Origin: J005 sp964613235
GTDB taxonomy: Bacteria > Pseudomonadota > Zetaproteobacteria > Mariprofundales > Mariprofundaceae
DNA length: 22,454 nucleotides
NCBI GenBank assembly: GCA_964613235.1
Contig: CAZTGM010000029.1
Location: forward strand, 1 to 22,454
Direction: 5' to 3'
Each line of letters starts with the position of its first letter. The stretch's first letter is position 1. A program made the translations under genes and the position numbers. Positions 7,475 to 14,932 of the stretch are shown here, piece by piece. Below the pieces are notes generated by a model. That model ran no database searches, had not been told where the DNA came from, and saw nothing but the letters and a program-made list of their open reading frames with translations.

Positions 7475-8161
7475 TCAGTATGACAAGCCGATGGCCCGGC
7501 ACAGCCATGCCGCCAGCGGGGCTGCCGTGGCAAAGCAGCTGCCGATAAAGGCAGGCAGTTCGGTATCTGTCATCAGTTCCGGCGCCAGTGGTGTCAGGGC
7601 GATGAAATCCTTGCGTTTCAGGTCCTGAATCAGTGGGTGGTCGGCAGCATAACCGCGTGGCGAGCGCTGCAGGCTGTTGCCGGAGAAGTGAAAAAGACGG
7701 GCAAAATCAGGCTCCCCGGAGATTTTTTGCCATTGTTGCGGATGCGTGTCGATGGCATGGCGGATCCGTTGCAGGGTCGGAGCATCCGGATGCCAGATGC
7801 CGGCACCGGCAAAGACCTTGTGCGGTTCGATATGCAGGTAGAAGCCGGGTGTATGGGTGTTGCGTCCCTGTTTATGGCGAAAATGAATACCGATATGCGT
7901 CTTGTAGGGCTGCTTGTTTTTGGCAAAGCGAGTGTCGCGGTAAATGCGGATCAGTGAACCGCCCTGCTTGCGATCATCGGCGATGAAATGCGGCGCAATG
8001 CGGGCCAGTTCCGGCTGCATGGCGCGAATAAAGGCCCGTGCCGGTTCGCGTACATGGCTTTCATAATCCGCTTTGTGTGCCTGAAACCATTCGCGGTTGT
8101 TATGTTGCGCCAGCTGCCGGAGAAAATCGAAGGTCTGTTCGCTGAAATATGTTGTACTCAT
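7475..8161 (-). CDS. DUF2461 family protein
   Basis: 228 residues from the ATG at 8161, which overlaps the preceding gene's stop by 4 nt (ATGA). An in-frame upstream start at 8260 is rejected because it would lie wholly inside the neighbour. The sequence follows the DUF2461 (TIGR02453) pattern: FDFLRQLAQHNNREWFQAHK near the N-terminus, IRIYRDTRFAKNKQPYKTHI, GFYLHIEP, GAGIWHPDAPTL with LQRIRHAID, then DHPLIQDLKRKDF. The molecular function of this family is not known; it occurs widely in bacteria and fungi. It is probably co-translated with the Fe-S protein upstream, which hints at a shared redox context but proves nothing. Confidence 0.88.
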   Translation of the reverse strand: MSTTYFSEQTFDFLRQLAQHNNREWFQAHKADYESHVREPARAFIRAMQPELARIAPHFIADDRKQGGSLIRIYRDTRFAKNKQPYKTHIGIHFRHKQGRNTHTPGFYLHIEPHKVFAGAGIWHPDAPTLQRIRHAIDTHPQQWQKISGEPDFARLFHFSGNSLQRSPRGYAADHPLIQDLKRKDFIALTPLAPELMTDTELPAFIGSCFATAAPLAAWLCRAIGLSY

Positions 8162-8802
8162 GTGTCTTGGCCGAAACCATGGGTGCGATGCGCACCATCG
8201 CAATAAGGCTTCGTGGCCGAGGCTCCACAGCGACAGAATGTCGCCTTGTTGCCGCGGCACTGTTCTTTGCCTGCTGCATCGAGCAATGTGAACGGACCTT
8301 CGACGTGCAACGGACCACCGATATCAAAACGAATTTCCAGCGGGCCGGCGGCCGGTTCTGCCGGTGCAAGAGGATAGGGGATATCGCCTTGATCGTGGAA
8401 ATGGCTTTGACGATGACTGTTGTCACACCAGGGCATCAGGCGTGATTGCCCGCAACGGCAGAAAGCAGCACGGAAGGTATTAAGTGCTTTGCCGTTCACC
8501 TGCATGACGGCATGTACATACAGCGGTCCGTCGGGCACGGGCTGTATCGTATTTTCGCCCGGTGGTGTATCCATCGGCTGGGCGCTTGTCTTGTCGATGC
8601 AGCGCAAGGCACCGGTAGGGCAGGCGGCACAGATACGTGCCACATCTGCTGTCGCGGCACCATCGGGATGCACCCAGCGACCGGAGCGTCTGGTGTCAAA
8701 GACAGCCGGCAAATTGCGGGTGCAGTCGCCGGTATGGATGCAGCGGGAGAGATCGAACTCGACGATGACGTCCTTGCCTTCGTAACGGTGAATGCGGCTC
8801 AT
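8158..8802 (-). CDS. Fer4_19 (YjdI-like) plus double CDGSH iron-sulfur protein
   Basis: 214 residues with three predicted metal sites. An N-terminal divergent ferredoxin-like domain of the Fer4_19/YjdI type has Cys21, Cys27, Cys58 and Cys61 (CIHTGDC and CAACPTGAL). Two CDGSH domains follow: FCRCGQSRLMPWCDNSH (Cys115, Cys117, Cys126, His130) and FCRCGASATKPYCDGAH (Cys190, Cys192, Cys201, His205), each with the 3Cys-1His set of a redox-active, pH-labile 2Fe-2S cluster. The first CDGSH has Asn where Gly is usual. No signal peptide, so cytoplasmic. Likely an electron-transfer or cluster-transfer protein. Its stop overlaps the DUF2461 start. A separate small double-CDGSH protein is encoded at 18960-19199. 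Confidence 0.9.
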   Translation of the reverse strand: MSRIHRYEGKDVIVEFDLSRCIHTGDCTRNLPAVFDTRRSGRWVHPDGAATADVARICAACPTGALRCIDKTSAQPMDTPPGENTIQPVPDGPLYVHAVMQVNGKALNTFRAAFCRCGQSRLMPWCDNSHRQSHFHDQGDIPYPLAPAEPAAGPLEIRFDIGGPLHVEGPFTLLDAAGKEQCRGNKATFCRCGASATKPYCDGAHRTHGFGQDT

Positions 8803-8827
8803 GCCCCCATATTAAACAAAAACGGGA

Positions 8828-9016
8828 TCAGTCGCACAAGGTAATATGTTCGCGATATTCCGTCAGTGGATTGGTTGGCGCCGGGTCATTGTCGCATGCG
8901 CAACCGGCATCAATGCTACGGAACATCAGGCTGGCATGGATACGAATGTCATCATCACGTTGCCGGATGCTGTGCATCAGCACCTGCAGGATGTTCGGGA
9001 ACGGGGGCATTGCCAT
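8828..9016 (-). CDS. Small hypothetical protein with a Cys-Ala-Cys motif
   Basis: 62 residues from the ATG at 9016 (or 60 from the ATG at 9010). No strong Shine-Dalgarno sequence is seen at either, and a TTG at 9064 is also in frame. The protein reads MAMPPFPNILQVLMHSIRQR, then DDDIRIHASLMFRSIDAGCA with CDNDPAPTNPLTEYREHITL and a final CD. I do not recognise a named family. The paired cysteines and acidic C-terminus could bind a metal, but that is inference. It lies 25 nt before the double-CDGSH gene in the same direction, in a gap between solid genes that would otherwise be about 350 nt. Confidence 0.5.
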   Translation of the reverse strand: MAMPPFPNILQVLMHSIRQRDDDIRIHASLMFRSIDAGCACDNDPAPTNPLTEYREHITLCD

Positions 9017-9150
9017 GCTGCATAAGGTGATGCAGGGGCAGTATGTCTGTGGCCAGGGCGGCAAGTTACGGCGCGTAAGCCATGTATTTATTGTGCATTG
9101 CTTCCTGATGCGAGTGCTTTCAGCGTATCTGTAACAAGCTGTGGATGCTG

Positions 9151-9864
9151 TCAGTCAACGAAGGGGCCATGCTGATGGACTGGCTCACAATGTGGTTTGC
9201 CGAAGCACCAGAGCAGGTGTGTTCTTTCCCGGGCATGCAGCGAACATTCAGTTTCGTTTTCAAGAAGCAATGCCTGCCCGGCTCTGACAACAGCGTGGTC
9301 ACATGCAAGTTCACCTGCAACCACGTAGATGATGCCGCGATATTCAGCAGTGATGGCCCGCGTCAACCGGCTTTGGGCGGACATGCGGATATCGAGATAT
9401 TCTACAGGCGTATGCAAACGGATGGCGCCGTTGTCGCCGACAATGGTGCGGATTTCGATACCATGCGAGATGGTTGGCGCAATATGATCGACCTGCTGAT
9501 AGGCCGGTGTTATGGATTTCAGGCGTTGCGGAAGGTTAACCCATAACTGGATGCCGGCTGTGCGGCCAACCGGAAATTCCGAGTGCACGATGCCACTTCC
9601 CGCAGTGAATGCCTGTGCACCTCCGGCATGAACAGTTCCTGCATTGCCGAGATTATCGGCATGCCGCATGCCGCCGGCAAACAGCCAGGTGATGGCTTCA
9701 AAGCCACGATGTGGATGCTCGGGGAAGCCGCCGTCTGCAATATCGAAATGATCGAACAGTACGAATGGGTCAAAGTTGCGCAGGCTGGGCACCGGCATCA
9801 GCCGCCGCACGGTGACGCCGTCGCCTTCCGGCACCGTCAGGCTTTCAACTTGCTGAATGCTCAT
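9151..9864 (-). CDS. Pirin family bicupin
   Basis: 237 residues in the Pirin layout of two cupin domains. The metal site is visible: His50 and His52 in EHPHRGFEAITW (49-60), then His94 and Glu96 in TAGSGIVHSEFP (87-98), matching the iron ligands of human pirin and the quercetinase site of E. coli YhhW. AGIQLWVNLPQRLK (103-116) is another strong Pirin motif. Bacterial pirins include quercetin 2,3-dioxygenases, redox sensors and enzymes with unknown aromatic substrates. The ATG overlaps the stop of the glutathionyl-hydroquinone reductase by 4 nt, so the pair is co-translated, which suggests a quinone or aromatic substrate. Confidence 0.93.
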   Translation of the reverse strand: MSIQQVESLTVPEGDGVTVRRLMPVPSLRNFDPFVLFDHFDIADGGFPEHPHRGFEAITWLFAGGMRHADNLGNAGTVHAGGAQAFTAGSGIVHSEFPVGRTAGIQLWVNLPQRLKSITPAYQQVDHIAPTISHGIEIRTIVGDNGAIRLHTPVEYLDIRMSAQSRLTRAITAEYRGIIYVVAGELACDHAVVRAGQALLLENETECSLHARERTHLLWCFGKPHCEPVHQHGPFVD

Positions 9865-10787
9865 GGGGTCGGCTTATCAAGATGGAGTTCCGGCCCTTTG
9901 GGCACAATGCGTGTCGGATTGATGGATGCATGCGAATAATAGTAGTGCTGTTTGATATGCTCGAAGTTCGTCATTTCGCGGAAAGCAGGCATGGCATACA
10001 GGCCTTGCAGATAGCGCCAGAGATTCGGCATATCGCAAATCCGGTTGCGATTGCATTTGAAATGACCGTAATAGACGGCATCGAAGCGGATCAGTGTCGT
10101 GTACAGGCGAATGTCGGCTTCCGTCAGCTGTTCGCCGATCAGAAACGTGTGCTCTGCGAGCCGGGCTTCAATCGTGTCCAGTGCGGCAAACAGTACATCA
10201 AAGGCTTTTTCGTATGCTGTTTGTGTGGTGGCGAAGCCGCAGCGATAGACGCCGTTGTTGATGCCGTCATAAACGAACGCATTGATTTCATCGATTTCGT
10301 CACGCAGTTCCGCCGGATAGTAATCATCCGTATTGTCGGTAAGCGTATCGAAGGCCGAGTTCAGCATACGGATGATCTCGGCCGATTCATTGCAGACGAT
10401 GCTCCGCCGCTTTTTATCCCACAACACCGGCACGGAAACGCGTCCCGTATAATGCGGATTGGCATGCGCATAGAGTTCATACAGATGTGTGGCACCATAT
10501 AATGGTTCCGGATCAGGTCGAAATTCCCAGCCCTGATCCAGCATATGCGGATGCACGATGCTGACGGGAATTTGCGTTTCCAGCCACTTGAGGCGGCGCA
10601 TGATCAGTGCACGATGCGCCCATGGGCAGGCCAGGCTCACATAAAGGTGATAGCGGTCCGCTTCAACGGGATGGCAGTCATCCCCGATGGCACAGCGAAA
10701 TTGCGCCTCGGCGCGCCGGAAGCTGCCGTCCTCTGAAGCCCATACGCCATTGTCCGTTTCCCAGCGCCCGTCAATCATCATGCCCAT
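9861..10787 (-). CDS. yqjG: Glutathionyl-hydroquinone reductase (YqjG/ECM4-like)
   Basis: 308 residues of the Xi-class glutathione transferase family, which reduces glutathionyl-hydroquinones through a catalytic Cys. The signature YHLYVSLACPWAHRALIMRR (46-65) contains the nucleophile Cys54. It is followed by the GS-HQR feature of a large aromatic-rich second domain: RVSVPVLWDKKRRSIVCNES, FVYDGINNGVYRCGFATTQ and DIRLYTTLIRFDAVYYGHFK. The start at 10787 is uncertain: GAAGG spaces better (7 nt) to the ATG at 10781. A GC hairpin lies just upstream. Overlap with the pirin gene suggests joint handling of quinones or halogenated aromatics, or recycling of spontaneously formed glutathione-quinone adducts. 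Confidence 0.94.
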   Translation of the reverse strand: MGMMIDGRWETDNGVWASEDGSFRRAEAQFRCAIGDDCHPVEADRYHLYVSLACPWAHRALIMRRLKWLETQIPVSIVHPHMLDQGWEFRPDPEPLYGATHLYELYAHANPHYTGRVSVPVLWDKKRRSIVCNESAEIIRMLNSAFDTLTDNTDDYYPAELRDEIDEINAFVYDGINNGVYRCGFATTQTAYEKAFDVLFAALDTIEARLAEHTFLIGEQLTEADIRLYTTLIRFDAVYYGHFKCNRNRICDMPNLWRYLQGLYAMPAFREMTNFEHIKQHYYYSHASINPTRIVPKGPELHLDKPTP

Positions 10788-11022
10788 GCCTTCAGCCTGC
10801 GCTTTCCGCGCAGGAAATTCAATGCAGGATTGCCCGGATACTGCTGGTCAGGAGGTTCACCTGTGCACGGCGCAACGATCAAGGAAGTCGGCAAAAGGCA
10901 TGGGCGCTACAGCTTTGGTCAGTTGTTTGAGAATTCCATTCTCACCGAGAAAGTCCTGGGGCTTTTTGTAATCTGATAACAGACCCGATTAGGGGCAAAT
11001 AAACCATGCTCGAATTCACCTG
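10788..11022. other. Intergenic region with hairpins and a possible small ORF
   Basis: This 235-nt gap between the cupin remnant and the hydroquinone reductase contains a perfect 7-bp hairpin (CCTGCGC 10796-10802, GCGCAGG 10808-10814) directly before the yqjG start. It also has a weaker plus-strand stem (10950-10955 with 10960-10965) followed by T residues and, on the plus strand, a small reading frame with a strong ribosome binding site. No convincing minus-strand promoter or terminator was found, so it is unclear whether the yqjG-lipB section is transcribed with the tetR array. Confidence 0.5.
10863..10976 (+). CDS. Possible 37-residue small protein (unverified)
   Basis: A GTG at 10863 is preceded by a full AGGAGG with 7-nt spacing and opens a 37-codon frame (MHGATIKEVGKRHGRYSFGQ, then LFENSILTEKVLGLF) ending in TGA. 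The composition looks protein-like: a basic N-terminal half and a hydrophobic C-terminal end. It is too short to judge by length and is unlike any family I know. A weak terminator-like stem-loop lies inside its last codons, which argues against a stable transcript covering it. It is divergent from yqjG and convergent with the cupin remnant. Confidence 0.25.
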   Translation: MHGATIKEVGKRHGRYSFGQLFENSILTEKVLGLFVI

Positions 11023-11303
11023 TTACGCACCGAAGCGGTAATGCTTGCGGATCGGCGCGCTTACCTGCCAGGTGCAGGACATGCCGGCGGGGAAGGTGAC
11101 AAGATCACCTGCGCGGATGGTTGCCGGTGTGCCGTTATCGGCGTGACCGTGACTTCGCCTTCGAGGATATAGCAGGTTTCTGTTTCCTCATAGGCCCATG
11201 GAAAGCTCGAAACCTCGCAGGACCAGATCGGCCAGTCGGAGAGACCCAGTTGCTTCAGCTTTTCCTGCGATGGTACATGTTCGATGTGGATATTGCTCAT
11301 CAT
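11023..11303 (-). pseudogene. Cupin (DUF861-like) gene with a frameshift
   Basis: Starting at the ATG at 11303 (AAGGAG 5 nt upstream; a second ATG at 11300), the frame gives a clear small cupin: EKLKQLGLSDWPIWSCEVSS, FPWAYEETETCYILEGEV, TVTP. Near 11140 the frame then leaves the family and continues as nonsense to a stop at 11061. Moving to the next frame restores the rest: DNGTPATIRAGDLVTFPAG, MSCTWQVSAPIRKHYRFGA and TAA at 11025-11023. The open stretch is 281 nt, one base short of 94 codons, so a single base is missing within the GTCACGGTCACGCC tract. The intact protein would be about 93 residues, the usual size of this family of unknown enzymatic role. It could be a true recent mutation or a sequencing or assembly error. 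Confidence 0.85.
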
Positions 11304-11352
11304 GGCTGCTCCTTGCGCTTCGGTATACTGCAAATATATCAAGCCTGCCGGG

Positions 11353-12639
11353 CTAGAACGTATATTCCGTTTCCAGATAGACGCGGTCGTTATTGGCGAA
11401 CTGGCCGAGGAAACCGGTATGGCCGCCGAATACGTCCGCGCCGAGGGTGAACACCAGCGCATCGCTGTATTCATAGGCAAGTTTGGGGCGAGCCAGCCAG
11501 CCGCCGGCGGCCCAGTCAGCCAGGATCAGGATTTCCGGTTTGATCGTTTCATTTTTAAAATCAGTGGCGATGCGCAGCGTCCAGAATCCACTATCGCGCG
11601 GCTCCTGCAGTGCAGCGTTCCAGCCGGGGATATGGCGGATAAAATATTGCGCGCCGATGGTCCAGTTGTATTGCGTCCACTCAGCAGCCAGTGCCGCATT
11701 CAGTGTGGTTTTACGCTGCACGGTGTCGGCAAAGCTAGTGCCGCTGGCATTGATGCCCTCGCCCAGGTTGGTGGCCATTTCACCGCGCAGAACCCAAGGG
11801 CCGAAGGCATTGGAAAATGAACCGCCGAGTGTGTGCATGCGCAGATGTGCCAGTTGCAGCGTGAGTATGCCGGGGGTGAGTTGCACGAAGGCATTGGGCG
11901 TATCTTTCCTGCCGTAGAAATAGTTCAGCGAGACATCCCAGCCGGACAGATTGGCCCTCCATGCGGCACCGGCCTCGGTGTTGGTAGGCGACCAATTCGG
12001 TTCGCGGGAAGGCAGGATGCGTAGTTGTGTGCCAGGCGGGATCGGTGGCGTGGCCAGCGCCCAGCGCGAGCCGGGTGGCGCCAGTTGTGCGGCGCGGGCA
12101 TCGGGAATGACGACGAGTTCAAATTCCTGTTCTGTTTCGGTATCCGGATAATAATTCAGCCGCGCGGCGACCAGACCGATGCGTGAGTCGAGAAAATCAT
12201 CGAGGATAAACTCACGCAAATCCAGCGGATTGACGATATCCAGCATACGCAGGCCGTCGGTTTTGCCCCAGACGATTTGCTGCTGGCCGAGCCTGAGATC
12301 GAAGGCATCGCCCTGATAGAACAGATAGGCTTCCTTGATTTGTGTTACCGTGCGGTAATGGCGCTTGATTTCGGCAGTCAGGTCGGGGGCACGCGTGGCT
12401 TCGATATCCATGGCAGCGTCATACCAGAGCAGTGCCCGGCTGCGAAACTCCCAGCCGCCACCGAACACGGCTTCCGGCTCCAGTTCCAGCCGGTTCTGGA
12501 TTTTATCCCAGCGTGTTTCACCGCTGACAAAATAAGCTGATTCGTTTTTCACGCCGCCATGCAGACTCCATTCCGCAGCGCTTAATGTGGCGGCTGATGT
12601 GATCAGGGTCAGGCAGAGGGCGGCAAGGTATCGGATCAA
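11353..12639 (-). CDS. Outer-membrane beta-barrel protein (DUF1302-like)
   Basis: 428 residues from a TTG at 12639 that shares TTGA with the stop of the MMPL transporter gene. This start gives a clean signal peptide (LIRYLAALCLTLITSAATLS, then A|AEWSLHGG). The mature chain alternates polar and hydrophobic residues, is rich in aromatic-flanked strands (EFRSRALLWYDA, FDLRLGQQQIVWGKTDGLRM, WDVSLNYFYGRKD) and ends YLETEYTF with the C-terminal aromatic expected for Bam-dependent barrels. The segment from LGQQQIVWGKTDGLRM to DIVNPLDLREF is typical of DUF1302-like proteins. Role inferred: outer-membrane channel or receptor partner of the MMPL pump and LolA-like protein encoded just upstream. Confidence 0.82.
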   Translation of the reverse strand: MIRYLAALCLTLITSAATLSAAEWSLHGGVKNESAYFVSGETRWDKIQNRLELEPEAVFGGGWEFRSRALLWYDAAMDIEATRAPDLTAEIKRHYRTVTQIKEAYLFYQGDAFDLRLGQQQIVWGKTDGLRMLDIVNPLDLREFILDDFLDSRIGLVAARLNYYPDTETEQEFELVVIPDARAAQLAPPGSRWALATPPIPPGTQLRILPSREPNWSPTNTEAGAAWRANLSGWDVSLNYFYGRKDTPNAFVQLTPGILTLQLAHLRMHTLGGSFSNAFGPWVLRGEMATNLGEGINASGTSFADTVQRKTTLNAALAAEWTQYNWTIGAQYFIRHIPGWNAALQEPRDSGFWTLRIATDFKNETIKPEILILADWAAGGWLARPKLAYEYSDALVFTLGADVFGGHTGFLGQFANNDRVYLETEYTF

Positions 12640-14921
12640 TGCACCTTGCCTTTGAGCAGAACAGGAAACAGATAACAACTGGCCAGATAGCAGATGGCCA
12701 TGGAGCCGGCAACCAGTGCTCCCAGTTTTACCTGTGGATACAGATTCGCGCTGAGCAGGACCAGAAAGCCGCCGATCACAACCAGCGCATTGAACAGGAT
12801 GGCGCGACCGGTATCCTCATTGCTGGCGCGAATGATATCGGCCCAGGGCATGTGTTGTTGTTCATAGCTGCGATAGCGGTAGAGATAATGAATGGCGAAA
12901 TCCACACCGATGCCCAGCGCCATGGCACCGGTAATGGCTGTGCCGATCTCCAGCGGTAGCCCGACCAGCCCCATGATGCCGTAAATAACAATGACGGCGA
13001 TCGATACCGGCAAGATAGCCAGTGCTGCATCGCTGACTTTGCGGAACATGGCCAGGCAGAGCAGGAAGATGAATACGAGCGCCAGCAGCAGCGACTTGAT
13101 CTGGCCGCTAATGATCAGATCGGAAAAGCGGTAGATGGTATAGCCGGTGCCGGCAAACGTAATATCTGCATCGGGGAACCATTGTTTGCCATATTGTTCC
13201 AGCAGATGCACCAGCCGTTCGGCGTCGGCACTGCCATCGTTTTTCAGCTGGATGCGGATATGTGCCTGACGATAGTCGGAGGTGATAAAGGCATCGAAAT
13301 CATCCGGGGCACCGGAAAATGAATACAGCAGCAGGTATTGCGCAGCCAGATCGGAGGAGTTCGGTGGCAGACGCCAGGCCTGTTTGCCTTCATGCATGAC
13401 CTTGTTCATTTCTGCCAGGAATTCGGCCATGGAGGCCGAATCGCCGACGACGGCATCCTTCTCGACGGCGTGTTGCAATTGATACATGCCGTCAAGAAAG
13501 GCCGGTTCAAGCACGCCGTCGGCCTTGCCCGTATCGAGCATAACATCCAGTGTATTGGTACCGGAGAAATGTGCATTGAGCCTGTCATCGGCCTGACGGA
13601 TCGGGTCGGAAGGGCGGAATTCCGACACCAGCGATGAATCCACATGCAGATTCGCCAGCCCCCAGGCAGAGCCCGCCATGACAATGAAAAATACGGCGAT
13701 AATGCGGCGGGGTTGCTGCACGACGATGCGGCTCATCCATGCGAGGTAACCGGCAAAGGCCAGCCTGGTCAGCGGTTGTTCCCGTTTGGGCAAAATGGCT
13801 TCAATAGCCGGAATGAACAGAATCGTGATGATGAAGGCATAGATGATGCCGGTGGCTGCAAAGATGCCAAAATAGCGCATAGGCAGCAATTGTGAGGTCA
13901 GCATGGCCAGAAAACCCGCGGCCGTGGTCAGCGTGGTCATCAGGATCGGCAGCCACATGCCGTGCATGCCGCGGATGATCGCCTCTTCCCTGCTGATAGC
14001 GCTGTCACGTCCTGCCTCGACGCGAATATGCGTCAGCAGATGCACGGAATCGGCAATACCAATGGCCAGAATCAGAATCGGAAGCAGCGTGGTCACCGTG
14101 TAGATGGGGATGCCTGCAGCGGCCATGGTACCGAGCATCCATAATTCGGACAGGATGACGACGGTAAGCGGAATCAGCACACCACGGATATTGCGGAAGG
14201 ACAGGAACAGCAGCAGTGCCAGCAGACTGAGAATGATGGGTTGCATCTGCTGCATGTCCTGCGGCATATAGACGCCGAAGACGCCTTCGATAATCGGCCG
14301 GCCGGCAATGAGGATCGTTTCCGGCCCGCCACGTGCCTGAATCTCTGCCACCCGGTCCCGGACCAGGTGATAAATCTCATGATAATGACCGACATAGGAT
14401 GGATCCGGACGTACAACGATGAGTGTGCCTTTGCCATCCTCGCTGACGATCGAGCCCATATAGATGCCGTTGTCCTTTAGCCGCTGGCGCAGGTGGGCGA
14501 TGGCCTCCGGCGTGCTTGCCGGCTGCGGCATGAAGCGTTCGACTTCCATGCCATCAGCCGTGCCGCGAATATCCTTGATCGTGGACAGGCTCATCAGATC
14601 GGATAGTGCCAGCGTGCGGAATTCCTTGCGTGTTTTTAGCCAGCTGGTCAGCTCATCGACGAGTTTGAGCGTATGCGGATTGTAAATGCCTTCCGGTTGC
14701 TTCTCATTCAGGATACCGATGACGACCATGTCCGCCGAGGAGAACAGTTTTTCCAACTTTTTCTTGTTGAGATAGGCATCCATGCTCTTGGGCAGCATGT
14801 CCTCGATATTGGTTTCCATCTTCAGTTGCGGCAGTTGTGTGACAAATGCCGCCGTGGTCACTGCCAGCAGGATCAGTACCAGCCAGGCGCGATTCACGAT
14901 GAAAGAGAAGAAGGCATGCAT
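12636..14921 (-). CDS. MMPL/RND superfamily transporter
   Basis: 761 residues with the two-fold RND layout: TM1 at the N-terminus (FFSFIVNRAWLVLILLAVTT), a periplasmic domain (about 30-220), a block of five TM helices (PIILSLLALLLFLSF onward), TM7 near residue 400, a second periplasmic domain (about 420-610) and a final five-helix block. Acidic residues expected for proton coupling are visible in TM4 (GIADSVHLLTH) and in the second repeat (LGIGVDFAIHYLYR). The size suggests an MMPL/HpnN-like lipid or hydrophobic-compound exporter and not a tripartite AcrB-type pump, which is about 1030 residues. Neighbours are a LolA-like periplasmic protein 11 nt upstream and an outer-membrane barrel coupled downstream. 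Substrate unknown. Confidence 0.92.
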   Translation of the reverse strand: MHAFFSFIVNRAWLVLILLAVTTAAFVTQLPQLKMETNIEDMLPKSMDAYLNKKKLEKLFSSADMVVIGILNEKQPEGIYNPHTLKLVDELTSWLKTRKEFRTLALSDLMSLSTIKDIRGTADGMEVERFMPQPASTPEAIAHLRQRLKDNGIYMGSIVSEDGKGTLIVVRPDPSYVGHYHEIYHLVRDRVAEIQARGGPETILIAGRPIIEGVFGVYMPQDMQQMQPIILSLLALLLFLSFRNIRGVLIPLTVVILSELWMLGTMAAAGIPIYTVTTLLPILILAIGIADSVHLLTHIRVEAGRDSAISREEAIIRGMHGMWLPILMTTLTTAAGFLAMLTSQLLPMRYFGIFAATGIIYAFIITILFIPAIEAILPKREQPLTRLAFAGYLAWMSRIVVQQPRRIIAVFFIVMAGSAWGLANLHVDSSLVSEFRPSDPIRQADDRLNAHFSGTNTLDVMLDTGKADGVLEPAFLDGMYQLQHAVEKDAVVGDSASMAEFLAEMNKVMHEGKQAWRLPPNSSDLAAQYLLLYSFSGAPDDFDAFITSDYRQAHIRIQLKNDGSADAERLVHLLEQYGKQWFPDADITFAGTGYTIYRFSDLIISGQIKSLLLALVFIFLLCLAMFRKVSDAALAILPVSIAVIVIYGIMGLVGLPLEIGTAITGAMALGIGVDFAIHYLYRYRSYEQQHMPWADIIRASNEDTGRAILFNALVVIGGFLVLLSANLYPQVKLGALVAGSMAICYLASCYLFPVLLKGKVH

Positions 14922-14932
14922 GGCTATTCCCC

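Noticed and set aside
11061..11480. 139-codon minus-strand frame as a real gene
   Set aside because: Its first part is antisense-like noise within the barrel gene region and its last part is the frameshifted tail of the cupin; only the middle is real coding sequence.
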